A stretch of DNA of 64,000 bases from Tubulanus polymorphus (taxonomy: Eukaryota > Nemertea > Palaeonemertea > Tubulaniformes > Tubulanidae), in assembly GCF_964204645.1 (NCBI RefSeq), contig NC_134025.1, forward strand, positions 10,111,001 through 10,175,000, read 5' to 3'. The notes under the pieces are model-generated. The model saw only the letters and a program-made list of their open reading frames with translations, was not told the origin of the DNA and did no database searches. This document shows, piece after piece, positions 24,358 through 36,050 of the stretch. Both the position numbers and the translations under genes were made by a program. Position 1 is the stretch's first letter; every line of letters starts with the position of its first letter.

Positions 24358-27300
24358 ATGGGTGATGGCAAGGGCGATACGACGCTTGAGCTGATAAATA
24401 ACGGCTCTTGCGGCGCGAGGAACGGATTGAATCACTTGAAAAACGGTACTATCAAATGCCACTCTAAGAAGAAAGAGGTAAGCCGGCGTTTGGATTTATT
24501 GGCAGGATAATTTGGAAAAGTTATGTAATATTGATATGTTTTGACATGTCAAAACATAGTCTGTACAAATTACGCACATCTCTGAATGTAATTCCTATGT
24601 TTTTATGGTTTGGTCGTCGATTTTACATAGGCCTAATACCAGATTGTAAATAGCTAAACCCAGAAAGCCTTCTTTAAAGTAAAATTTGTTCGAATTCAAA
24701 TTACTAATTACCTAGTGACTAGTCAAATCACAATTTAACTATGATATTGATATTTGTCATTTTGAAGGAATAACAGTCGTGACATGTTTGAATTGCTTGC
24801 GCTTTAAGTTTGTTACCTATTCCACATTCTTTGCGCTTCTTTATAATGAGATGGGCTTTGTGTTTGTACAAAAAGTATCTGATCAAGAAACTGAATTTCT
24901 GTCATTTAGCCTTAACATGAAATGCTGAGTCTGAGAGGTGTCGATCCTCCCAAAGCCAGGTTGGGTAATTTTATTATGCTATAACAAGACAAGAGCCCCT
25001 TTTTTATTAAGAGTTTAGGAAATGAGATCAACCTGTTTTGCATTTTTCTAATCAAATTTTCAAATTAATTTTTCAGAACTCAAGTGGCATGTTTTATCAA
25101 AGTTTTGAGGAGACCCCACTGGTAGTCGCTGTCATCACGTATATCGGTTATAGTATCTTGATCATTTTAGGGCATTTTCGTGATATTCTACGGAAATTGG
25201 GAATCGAGAAATCGCGAGCCATCTCCGCTATGAAGGAACCGATAAAGGAGGTAAACATTGCTTATTGTTGTCCAGAGATATAGGCTTATACTTGACAACG
25301 CCATTTAGCTTTTCATTCTGGTCTTGTCATAACCAAGGGTCAAATTTTATGAAAAGGCTAGGATTAACCATTTCAGTACATACACAGTGCTGTGCGGTGT
25401 ATTAATTGGTGATGGACTTGGCTAGTACGCCGTATCATTGTGCATTGATATTGGCCTGTATTTGGGGGGGTTCAAACAAATACGCCTGCCCTGCTCATTG
25501 ACGAAGTTCCGCCCAGATGCCGGCCTTAAGAAAATTTGAGTATCGGTTTCAAAAGATTCACCCATTGGTAACACTTTCTCATTCGTTTTCCTTCATATTA
25601 TTTGCCTGCTTCCAAACTTGGGGCCAAATCGTAGGCAAAATTCACCCCAAATATTACTAGTTGTGAAATTTCTCCTCTTAGCATCTTTTTGAGTACTCCC
25701 CGGACCCGACATCAGCGTGGACAAAAAGTTCCACTTTCACGAGAAGCAAACTCCCCAAAAACATGGCTGGTTATGGACTTGTGATGTTACTAGTAATTAG
25801 TGAATATCTCTTGGAAGTTGGACCTAGTAAGTGTTGAAATATAAGTAGGCCTACCCGGTAATTAATGATAAACCACAGCACAGCGGTCCTCAGCGGTAGG
25901 CCTGTTATGTAGAGCACTGGGGTGGAATTTTTCAAAATCTTTAGCTTAAGGTTTGAATTGTTGTCTCTTCATTGAAAACATAAAGTAGGCCTAACCAATG
26001 GCAATTACACCAAAAATTTGGGTTTAACTTTTTCGTGAAACTGGGCCCAGCACTTGGAAGCAACTATTAGTCAGCGTTGATATGGAGAAATTGGTAATTG
26101 GTTTTAGTTGTGAAAATCACAAGTTGTCATTCTTCTGGTTTCATTTTCTCAAAGTGGGTTCATGGATAGGGAAGTCTGAATACCAGGGACCGGTTTCACG
26201 AGGCCTTTAATCAGTGCAATAATGTGGTTGTTGAGATCATTAGAAATGAGAAAGCGACCACAAGACAAGTTTCGTATAACTGCTAGAATACAGTATCTTA
26301 GATAGACTAGTAGACAACGCGAAATTGTACAGTACAATCTATACACGTAATTGTAATATTTTTCTCAAATTTTGCGACTAAAATGAATCAATCGATGAAT
26401 GCATGTCAGATGCCTTGAATTATTCTGAAATTCATACCCACAATTGGATAGGATTGAAATTTATATCATTTGTGGCATAGTTTGTACTTAAGTAACAGGT
26501 GGCATTTATAACATGGATTTGAGTTTTCTATTGATCATTCCAAAAATGTGGTGGCATTCGTGTCGTTTGAATTCATAACAAACGGATTTCGATATCCTTG
26601 ATGGTATTCAATTAGGGCGACTGCAAATTAATATAAGTGTCTATGCCTTTGGCTATGCGCTCTAATCAGCGTTTATTTTCATATTTGATTCAACAGTAAT
26701 CAATGTTTTTCATAAAAAATGTGCTATGACTACACTCATGCCTTGTTCAACCCCCTGCCACACTAGACCGGGTGCGAAGCTACATGCGCAGCTTTGCCGC
26801 ACGAAAACTTGCGGCACCAATCAGATTGCTCGTTGTATAATCGCTGAGGTAAATTTCAAGGAAGAACTATATAACCTAAACCTAGGCTTAATTAAAACAG
26901 GATATCTGATTGGCTGATAATACCATCACCTAAGCTGCATCACCTAAGCTGCGCACTCGGTCTAGTGTAGCAGGATTTCATACCTTGACAATCTCGATGC
27001 TATCAGGTTCGAATCCCTGCCGGGGAGGATGGTCGCCTCCAGTTACTTTTATCGATGTAGGCTAGGCTTAATTTCAGGGTTCGAGATCAAGTCCGAGCAC
27101 CGTTATCGCCTATGACTTGTATTGATCATTTATTTTCGCAGGGCTTTGTTCCGCTATATCAGAGCTTCGAGAATTTCTACACACGTAATTTGTACACGCG
27201 TATACGGGATTGTTGGAATCGGCCCATATGTTCGGTGCCGGGCGCGTACGTAGAACTACTCGACAGGGTCACCGAAGATTACGGTTGGAATTTTAAGTAA

Positions 27301-30300
27301 GGCGTTTTCTTTATTTTATTCGGCGGCGTCCAGTTTTGCCGTCTCCGTGCTTTTTCGAGTCGTCGCCGATTTCATGTGTCTCAAAGTATCCTAATGAGAA
27401 TGAGCAACTCAAAGTTTTGAGGAATAGGCAATTAGAAATGTTTGTAGTTTGTACGTTAGACTACGTCTAAATTGGTACACTTGAGACCAGGGGGCCAGTT
27501 GCTCTGTCGAAAGTGGTCTTAAATCTGAAGACTGGTCTTGAGTTGTTAGATTGGCTATACAACTCAGTTGGTCTTAGACTGGTCTTAAGTCTAAGCCATG
27601 ACTATGCAACCAGCCCCAGGATTTTTTTACCCAATTAGGCGGTTGCCAAATCAATATGGTTCTACCAAGATAAACACAGTTCTGATTTAGGAGTCTATTT
27701 CAATTGGGCTGTGAAAGTGATGCAGTCACTTCCTTGAAATTAGTCATTTTTTCCTTGAAAACTCCTTATATCCAAGGAATGACTTATCTGTAGGGACCCT
27801 GTGATAATACTTTCTGAAAACTGTCTACCCAATACATTGTAAATCAACATTGAATTGATTGATAAAAATAAGAAATATTTAACATTAGATATCTGATTAT
27901 GATTATCATCATAGGATTTTTCCTGCACCTTGCTATTGATATTGCTACCTTTTTGCTACTGATAACAGATTCACAGGAAAGAAAACGAAAGCGATTAATT
28001 TTGGCTCTTACAACTATCTCGGGTTCGCTGAAAACAAGGGATCATGCGCTGATGATGCGATGAAAGCTGTAAGAACGTATGGAGTCGGAATTTCCGGGTC
28101 ACGACAGGAATTAGGTGAGTGTTTACCTTAGAATGGATTTATCCTTGAGGCGAACACTGATTTTATAGACATCTTAGTCTCAAAAATCAATCCTTACGCT
28201 TGATGTAAAAATAAGGTATTTTAAGGAAAATATCAACTGATTTTAACGATTAGATTTGGTGTTTGATGATTGTTAGCATTGTCATAGGAAACATCTCCTT
28301 ACATGGAATTGGGGTTAGGCCTACCAGATTTTAAAAATAAATTATTGAAGTAAATTATTGAATTAAACAATTTTCCATATACCGCATATACTTATGCATA
28401 TTTTGTAATCACATTCAATAGCAAAATTCTAGCTCGTGACAAGTTCTATGATCGTGGGAATTTCAAGGCGATGGTCTAGTGAATATTTTTACCAGCGTGT
28501 GTTGAATATTGAAATTTCCAGATCAATCATTTAACCAAGTGGGCATTGTGTCCCTAGACCCTTAGTTTAATTTTCGATATTTCCTTAAAGGAAATTTGGA
28601 TATTCACCTGGAACTGGAACGGAAAGTGGCAGAATTTGTCGGCAAAGAAGCAGCAATCACGTTTGGAATGGGATTCGCAACTAATTCGATGAATCTGCCG
28701 GCGTTAGTAGGAAAGGTGAGTAATTCAAATTTGACAGTATACAAAGGGTTTTCTGCATAACCACGCCAGACACATTTGAAATGAAAAAAGCCTGGCTGGT
28801 TAGGCTATAAGAGGTTGATGAGGTTGTTCTTAGTGCGTAATGTGGTATGAATCGCGACTGGTATCTAGACAATTCAATTGCGCAGAGAGCCCATCTTAAA
28901 TCTAGACCACAAAATAGGAACGCTGTTATTATTTTGGCAGGCATTAGTAGTTGCCGTTAAAAACAAATGCACCGGCATCAGAACTCCCAGTCTATCAGCT
29001 ATGAGCAAGCAGACGCTGAACTTGAATGGCACTTAATTACTCAATTCTGGCCAGTGTGTTCTGGGTTTTTTCGAACAAGGCAACTAGGAAAGGCTTCATG
29101 TATAGGAAAGTCGATATGCTTTTAGATTGTTATATTTCTGTTAACTTTTAAAAAGCATTTAGAAACTGTTAGGAATCTGAATATACATTTGATGGTAGAA
29201 GAACAGCGTAAAATAGATAGTAAGAATCTATAGAATAGCGATAGGGTTCCTCTTCTTCTGAACAGTAAGCCCTACTAAACCCTAATTGCGAAGGCGAACT
29301 ACATGTATTGAGAATAAGATAAAAACCCACTATTTACAGATTAAAAGAATTTAAAGACAAGAATTTATTTATTCAATCTAAAATATATACAAGGCATGAC
29401 GTTTCGATCTCACCCTAGAGATCATCGTCAGGTGTCACACCTTAATCTTTTAATCTGTAAATAGTGGGTTTTTATTTAGTGGGTGGTTATCGTTCTATGT
29501 ATTGAGAAATTTTAAGGTAAGGATACCCTGTTATTGGCTATTCAACAAAATCTTTTGATATACTTTCAGGGCTGTTTGATATTGAGCGATGAATTGAACC
29601 ACGCGTCGCTCGTGCTGGGTTCACGTCTGACCGGTGCAGCGATTAAAACCTTCAAACACAACGGTAAAAACCGTTCTCAACAGATAATGAAATTAAATCA
29701 TTTCTTCACGAGACCGGTGAAATCATTCCAAACTCGTTCATGTATGAAGTTGTCGTAATACGGGCTTCTGTACTTCTTATAGATATGGCGAATCTAGAAA
29801 AGAAATTACAAGAAGCGATCGTCTATGGTCAACCGAGAACTCACCGACCTTGGAAAAAGATTTTGATCATTATTGAGGGGATTTACAGGTACAAAGAATC
29901 CTGAGACCAGTTGCTCGAAAGTTGGTTAGAGTTAACTAGTGGATAATTGACATAGCGACAATTGAAAGCTCATTGCTACTATGGTATTTATCAGCTGGTT
30001 ATTTTCGACCAACCTTTTAGCAACTGGCCCCTGCGACTTTTCAAATTTTTGATTGCAGGGTGGCCATTGACCTGGGAAACTCAGGGAATCATAAAAATCA
30101 GGGAAAACTCTGGGAGTTTGAAAAATTTCACCAAAAACCTGGAGCTCATTCAAGGAATTTGGATAATGTTATTGCCCACGTTTTGCTTTATTAGTGTATG
30201 TGATTCACTGAAAATGAATGAATTGTAACATTTTAAGCGTAGAAATTTCTCTGATTTACTCAGGGAATTTAGTGTCATCATTATGGCAAACTCAGGGGAT

Positions 30301-33057
30301 TCGTATATCGGTGGAAAGTGGCCCCCCTCTATTGTGACCCTAGTTGCTAGGTTCATTTGTGCTCTGGGTAATCAATGATATTTCATTGTATCAATTACAG
30401 TATGGAAGGTTCAATAGTTAGATTGCCAGATATCGTACGCTTAAAAAAGAAATATAAGGCGTACATCTACCTAGACGAAGCGCATAGTATCGGTGCGACG
30501 GGTCGAACTGGTCGCGGTATCGTGGACTATTACGGATTGGATCCCAACGACATCGATATCATGATGGGAACGTTTACAAAAAGTTTCGGAGCCGCCGGTG
30601 GCTACATAGCGGCTTCAAAAGTCAGTGTTACAAACATCTGTCGCTGCTTAAGGCTTTTATTCACCACGGGTAAACTAATTTTTCTTTCGGTATTTGCAGC
30701 AAATTATCTCTCATCTGCGAGCCCATTCCCATAGCTCTATCTATGCATGCAGTATGTCGGCACCTGTGGCGCAGCAAATACTAACCAGCATGAAGATTAT
30801 TTCCGGCCAAGACGGATCCGATGAGGGTTGGTAGCACTGCCTGAGTAGCTTCTATCCTTCGCGTATTCGAAATTTGAAATCTTTTTACACAGTGAAGCGT
30901 TTTTCTATTCGCAGGTCAAAAACGAATTCAGCAGCTAGCGTGGAATACGAGATATTTCCGACGTAGACTTCAAGAGATGGGATTCATTATTTACGGAAAT
31001 AAAGATTCGCCAGTCGTGCCGTTGTTGATTTTCAAGCCTGCTAAAATAGCGTATGTTTTGCGTATACTTTTTTTTTTTCTATGGCTCGATGCTTTGAATG
31101 ATTTGTTACGGTGTTTCATTTTCAAGGTTTCAATAAGACCCGATTTAGGAGAGAACTACAGTTGAACCTCGTCGATACGATTCTGTTTAAGATGAAACCT
31201 ATTTACTACGATCATTTCCAGCATGTCCCAGCTAACATATGTATTTCATTCAAGCTTTGGATATTACCAAACCTGTTTAACCCTTTCAGTGTGTCTACAC
31301 TGCAGTGTATAAATCAGTGATAAATTTTGCTAGTACACCGCACTGCCGTGTATTGATGTAATTAGTAATTAGTAATTCTCTCTTGAAAAATGGTAGCACC
31401 TGTCAAACAGTGAAATACTAGTAACTAACGATACACTGCCTCGCGGTGTGTACGCACTTGAGTGGTATTCCCGTTATTCAACACACTAGGGTGGAATTTT
31501 TTTAAATTTTCAAATTATCTCCAGCACTATAAGGTATTAATTAGTCAGCACTTTTGCCAACAAGATTCATATTAACGAGGTTCCACCGTATGGTCTATTT
31601 TGAATTATCAATAAATTATTTTATGTAGTCAATTAACAATCTCATAAATTGCGTTGGAAATAATACATTGTATGTACTTAACCTCTTCACTACCACGGAT
31701 AATGTAACAACCCTCACCAGGATTCGAATCCGATGACATCATTCAATTCAAATCAATTGGATATATGAGCTACCAATCCTCCATGCATACGTAAAAATTA
31801 AAACTAGTTGAAGCGAACTATTATTTAGTACAGCTACACACCAACGGCATATTGACCAACCGCACCAGCAATCTTAGTAATCACGTATACTTGCGACGTA
31901 AATATACGCAATGCATGGTGAAAGAAGGTCATTATTTGTGACTTAAATATTCGTCACAAGTGATAATGAAGAGGTTAAGATTTTGTTTTTGTCGTTTCCC
32001 TGCTGAACAGTGAAAAACCTAGTGCTGTCGATGTTATCGATGTTTCACCTGATAGCGTTTTGTTGTAATTTTCAGTGCATTCGGCCGAGAAACTTTGGAA
32101 CGCGGTTTAGCTACTGTTGTCGTCGGGTTTCCAGCGACGCCTATCATAGAATCGCGAGCTCGATTTTGTTTGTCCGCTTCTCACACGTATGAAGATATTG
32201 AAAAGGTTGGGTTTTTTTTATTTCACTTTAGCCGGCTCGGGACTTCTTCAGTCCCAGTGAATACATTGCATCTTTTGTTTAAATGTTTAAAGAAATTCCC
32301 TACCAAGCTAGCTAAAATTTGTTCCAGTTAACATTAATCCTTAAAAAGAATGAATACATTTGAATTGCAGGCATTAGAAATTGTGAGCGAAGTTGGGGAC
32401 GTTCTTCAACTGAAATACTCTGATATCCGGAAAGTCCCATATTCAGAATCTGATGTTGATTTCTATGCAGCTCATTTGGTAAGATGTAGCGTAATTGATG
32501 GCACTTTGCTTGTCATGGCACTGTTCAGAATAAACTTAGTGCCTTGACAGTGCATCATACGAAAAATGTATATGAATGAATATAAACACTTGAAAATCTA
32601 CTTTATCTAGATATAAGCTTATCTTATGAGAGTAATATGTTTTATGCAAACGAGATTGGATTTTAGGCTTTAAAAAAATGATACCTTGTTTCTCTTAATC
32701 GGTTGGGTTGTTTCGAAAAAAATTTGTAATCAGTTCATTTGTTTTGCTGCCGGGTCTGTTATAGTTAACTTGATCATGATTTTGCAAAAAGTAGTGTACA
32801 GTGTAGATAGGCGGCTGGCCGGGTCAAATTTGAAGCCCAGCGCGAAGGAGAAACAAGTATCAATTTTTTGGCCTTACAACATTATATATATCTTGGGTAC
32901 AACTTGAGATATTGCTCAGTGCTGTCGACTTGAGATTATGACTGAGAAAAATATTGACCGTTCAAATTGTTGTTAAGGGTTATAGCAATATGAATTTATC
33001 AAAGTTCTTTTTTTTTTCTTACAGACACCGAAAACCGTGACATCGCGATCAGCCTAA
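24358..33057 (+). CDS. SPTLC2: Serine palmitoyltransferase long-chain base subunit 2
   Basis: Exons are 24358-24477, 25077-25250, 27142-27296, 27969-28114, 28591-28715, 29570-29663, 29783-29888, 30401-30620, 30700-30826, 30915-31050, 32076-32205, 32371-32478 and 33025-33057. All junctions are in phase, giving 557 residues (human 562). It is the PLP-bearing subunit of the ER enzyme that condenses serine with palmitoyl-CoA to 3-ketosphinganine, the first committed step of sphingolipid synthesis. One hydrophobic segment ([18 protein letters not shown]) lies near residue 60. The fold-type I aminotransferase core shows [12 protein letters not shown] and [12 protein letters not shown]; the PLP lysine codon is 30579-30581. 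[12 protein letters not shown] and [18 protein letters not shown] separate it from SPTLC1 (which lacks the lysine), ALAS and KBL. The last exon adds only ten residues. Confidence 0.97.
25376..25960 (+). repeat. Degraded, split copy of the TTAA MITE family
   Basis: TTAA at 25376-25379 precedes a CCATTTCAGT end and sequence related to the element at 54378-54659, including the GCGGTGTATTAATTGGTGATGGACTT block. Intervening sequence follows. Further family blocks (CACAGCACAGCGGT, GGGGTGGAATTTTTCAAAAT) reappear at about 25875-25955. The copy appears to be interrupted by other DNA and lies in SPTLC2 intron 2. Confidence 0.45.
26745..27035 (+). repeat. tRNA-like inverted-repeat element, copy 1
   Basis: The ends carry ACTAGACCGGGTGCGAAGCT near the left and GCTGCGCACTCGGTCTAGTGT inverted on the right. 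A Pol III B-box-like sequence (GGTTCGAATCC) lies at about 27007, with GGGAGG following. The left 120 bases match, in opposite orientation, the right part of the element at 58322-58650. It is a short non-autonomous element, perhaps with tRNA-derived ends, in SPTLC2 intron 2. No intact tRNA fold is evident. Confidence 0.5.
27416..27800 (+). repeat. Dispersed repeat in SPTLC2 intron 3 (relative at 15186-15430)
   Basis: Blocks shared with 15186-15430 occur in the same order. Inserted among them is a GGTCTTA/AGTCTAAG-rich segment starting with GGGGGCCAGTTGCTCTGTCG, itself related to the hairpin at 29907-30031. It is therefore a composite or nested repeat. No protein frame is supported. Confidence 0.5.
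29303..29508 (-). mobile_element. Small retroposed element with hammerhead-like core and 12-bp TSD
   Basis: The direct repeat ATGTATTGAGAA (29303-29314 and 29497-29508) flanks a 182-bp insert in SPTLC2 intron 5. Inside are long inverted repeats (29319-29348 and 29446-29474) built around AAAAACCCACTATTTACAGA. Read on the - strand, the centre contains CTGACGA (29431-29425), a self-complementary GATCTC/GAGATC stem, then GAAACGTC. That order, CUGANGA - stem II - GAAA - short stem III - GUC, is the conserved core of type I hammerhead ribozymes reported in Penelope-like elements and retrozymes. Stem I pairing (GGTGT with ATGCC) leaves an internal loop, so activity is uncertain. No reverse transcriptase is present; the copy would be non-autonomous. 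Confidence 0.6.
29907..30031. repeat. Hairpin MITE-like repeat in SPTLC2 intron 7
   Basis: The left arm CCAGTTGCTCGAAAGTTGGTT is matched in inverted orientation by the right arm, which reads CGACCAACCTTTTAGCAACTGG apart from a few mismatches. Related blocks occur at about 27488 and 40145. The element is about 120 bp with no coding capacity. A target duplication could not be recognised. Confidence 0.5.
30056..30320 (+). repeat. CAGGGAAA-type dispersed repeat, copy in SPTLC2 intron 7
   Basis: The segment begins CAGGGTGGCCATTGACCTGG and repeats the TCAGGGAA motif, as do 16850-16980, 20808-21010 and 40985-41275. The frames it creates share Gly-Lys-Ser-rich readings but are not genes. It looks like an abundant short interspersed family. 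Confidence 0.55.
31277..31565 (+). mobile_element. piggyBac-like TTAA MITE, degraded copy in SPTLC2 intron 10
   Basis: TTAA (31277-31280) is followed by CCCTTTCAGTG. Internal blocks are shared with the copy at 54378-54659, including GTATAAATCA, CTAGTACACC, CAAACAGTGAAATA, AACGATAC and GGGTGGAATTTTTT. The right end has decayed to TTAGTCAGCACTTTT. No transposase is encoded. Confidence 0.6.
31700..31792 (-). repeat. tRNA-like sequence (SINE head or tRNA pseudogene)
   Basis: On the - strand, TGGTAGCTCATATATCC resembles a Pol III A box. About 35 bases later, GGATTCGAATCC matches a B box. Acceptor and T-stem pairing is poor, so I do not call it a functional tRNA. It lies in SPTLC2 intron 10, near the TTAA MITE copy. 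Confidence 0.3.
32740..32880 (+). repeat. Dispersed repeat, copy A (SPTLC2 intron 12)
   Basis: The central block around GTAGATAGGCGGCTGGCCGG and the following AGAAACAAG match the reverse complement of about 39897-40050. Similarity extends over at least 130 bases at roughly three quarters identity by eye. Both copies translate to a VDRR.AGS-like string. The short frame and the absence of any recognised domain make this a repeat rather than a gene. Confidence 0.5.
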
Positions 33058-35485
33058 TGTGACAGACATCACTCCGTGCTTATCATGATTTCTGCAGAAT
33101 ATTTTCAATCAAAGGGAATTAGGGATTTTATATATATTTCATCTAAGGTTTACCAGTTACCTGTTTTACATTCTCCCGACGATCATGTTTGAATAATGTT
33201 TGATACATTAGGACTGAAACCATTCCATTTGTTACCTTATATTTCCATATTCATTACGAACTGCATGTTGAGACCTTGTTGGGTAAATCAGGACCAAGCA
33301 CTGGGACCTGGGTTTTACATGTCATTTTCATATCGGCAACCATAAATCAGTCTTGCAGACTTGAGATTTAAGCATATATTATGCTTGAACTCTTGAAAAG
33401 CAGATCATAATACATCTATCATTAAAATTGACAACTTTTAATTCTAGTATCTGTTTATTCACACGTAAAATACAGGCAGTTCATTTCTTCGGAGTTTGTT
33501 AGTTATTGTTTCTTAGAAGTTTCCTGTGACAACCAGCAATTCACAGCTTGGCAACTATTCATGATGTTCAACTACTTATGTGCTACATTTTATCGTAGCA
33601 GGTGTTTTTTGACGTTATTAGATGAATTTGTATATAAATTTATGGTACCGGTTTTCATCTTTATGACGTTGAACGAACTAATTAAAATATGTTTTGATAG
33701 TTTCTATAAATTATAATTGATGATTGGTGATTTTGTAAGAAATGACGAAACTCGCGTTTAATATATTGCTTTGTAAATTAGAGAATCATTATATGCACAG
33801 GTACTATCTTAAGTGTACGTATATTTTTTGATATTTATTCAAGAGACACTATATAACATAATAATGAGGTTAGTCAATCCAGAGATATTGTTTACATCTG
33901 GATTTTCATTGTACAAGACATTTCACCTGAGCCACTTCAGATCCGATGTATTCATTACAGTGGTCCTTGCGGTTTGAAGAGTATGTAATATTGAAATTAC
34001 CTATAGACGTAGTTAGTTATATGTCTCCATGACGGTATTTTGTATTTCATACCCGAATTCAAAATTTTGAAACTTGAAATTTTGTATACATTCATTTGGC
34101 CTACGAATTGATGAAAATGCAGGAATGTTAAATACTTTCCATAACTCATCTGGTCAAGCTGTTACGCTCTGTTTTGAATATTTGGCAGCATCGGGAATCG
34201 ATTAGTACTTTGACATTAATACGTGTGTGTGTGTGCATTATGTTCTTTTATACGTATAGCTTAAGTTTTTTCTATGTAACTAACGTGATCGAATACTGCT
34301 CCTTATATTGTATAAAACTATATATTACCGAAGTCGTCCATTGAGATTGCTGTCTTTCATTGGGTTTATGCATAATCTTGGGTTTTAATTGTAGTGTATT
34401 ATTACACACGGCACAGCTGATATTTTACAGCTATTTCAAAATGTTGGCATTTGTTTCGATGGACTTGTTTTACAAATTGTGAAGGGTTCACAATTCGATA
34501 GGTTCACTGTGTTATGTCAATTAATGAAATGTAAGAGTTTTTTAGCCATTTTTGCATGTTTACTTTATTTCTTTATGTATATATTTTACGTATGTTTACA
34601 TTCTATGTTTCATTCATGAATTTCAAAGCAAATTCCTGGCCACAACCCATCATCTGCGCTTGTATTTTTTGGCTGTCGTAAAGCAAACTTGCATGTGGTT
34701 TCACCAAAATTCTTCAAAGTCTTGGTAGCCTTGTACAAAAACAAGTACTGAAATATAGATTGAAGATTAGATTTCGCAGTAATGAATATGCACATTATGT
34801 TGCTTTTCCAGGAATTTAAATTTCTCATGGAAAATACTCAAGTGTGTTAACAAAGATCCATATCATTCATTATATTTATGTCAAGTTATGTTATTGAAGT
34901 TTTTATTCAAAAGTTTGAATACCATAAAGAAGCTATAATTGGTATGTTAGTGAGAATTCTTTAATTCCCTTTTCAATAGTTGTGTCGCTAATGAGTTACA
35001 GTAATGATACTGCTTAAGAATATGAAGCTAGCGTAACATGTTTCTTTGGACCAATTATTCCGTGATGGTTAACATTAGTTTTATTCAACTTATCCCAAAG
35101 TGCTGCGCTATCTTATAGAACCACCCCTTCAAACATTGACAATTTTTCTGTGATGTTTGTTGGGTTTAAAATGAAGAAGTTCCTCGGATGACACAAAACA
35201 ATATGTTTTCACAGGTGGAAAGTCTGAGGGGGTGCATGTGTATAACTCTTAACGATAGCTTGATAAGTTTATGGGGTCGAGTTTTAACTCGAAGAACTAC
35301 TGGCTGGAAATTGGGCAGATCCATGAGGTTAAGACCTGGAGTGGGGATTTTGACAAAACCTGCATGCTTATGGTCACATTAATGTTAGATAGATATATTT
35401 GTATACCATTCTCATCATCATTATTAATTTTATAAACAAGTGTTGACTGCTTAAAGTGTATTGTTATTTTTAAGTTGTGAATAAA
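33058..35485 (+). other. SPTLC2: SPTLC2 3' UTR ending at a candidate poly(A) signal
   Basis: About 2.4 kb of AT-rich sequence without a supported frame follows the SPTLC2 stop. The canonical hexamer AATAAA lies at 35480-35485. The length is plausible for an animal 3' UTR. Frames at 34610-34828 and 35188-35382 are unsupported. Confidence 0.4.
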
Positions 35486-36050
35486 GAAGGCTTTGATTTT
35501 CTTTTTGATCTGAAATGAGTTTTTATGGTTGCAGTGAATTTTTGATGATTGTTATTTCATCATGGATGGCGATATCGAGGAATATCTACATTGATGAATT
35601 ATTAAGAAATGAAAAAACCAGTTTAGCCTTATTTAACCCTATATATGACATGAGCTAGGGAATTAACTTTTTGTGAAACTCAAAAATTTCAAAGTCTATA
35701 TTTCTGAAGAGGGAACATTGGCTTTGCTTGAATACTACTAAGGGGTCATGCAGTGTATGAAAAGATGGTCCTATAAAATTATGAAAATGACATCTTGTTT
35801 CAAATTTAATAAAGCAAATCGAGATTTCAAATTTGTGAAATTAATTTAATTGAATGCTGACCAATGGTAAGCGAGTGATTCGGTTGAGGGAACACACACA
35901 CGTGTGTGTGGTGTGGCGGTAAATCACACCGCGTTCGCTGTGTAGTCCCCCAGAAAATCAACTGTCAACTGAGACTGAGAGTGAGCTCTGTGTACATTTG
36001 GCGCCGATGTCTTCTTAAAAAGCGAAACATTGCAACATTTGAACTGAAAG
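35486..36050 (+). promoter_or_regulatory. Intergenic stretch and presumed promoter of the homeobox gene
   Basis: No gene is visible in the first 400 bases. A run of ACACACACGTGTGTGTGTGG lies at about 35892-35911, followed by moderately GC-rich sequence up to the proposed start codon at 36051. The promoter role is inferred from position only. Confidence 0.3.

Noticed and set aside
26726-26917. Frame sharing a protein-like string with 58480-58600 on the - strand
   Set aside because: The similarity comes from two copies of the tRNA-like inverted repeat, not from a conserved protein.
31700-31792. Functional tRNA gene
   Set aside because: A- and B-box-like sequences are present, but acceptor and T-stem pairing fails, so only a tRNA-like repeat is claimed.
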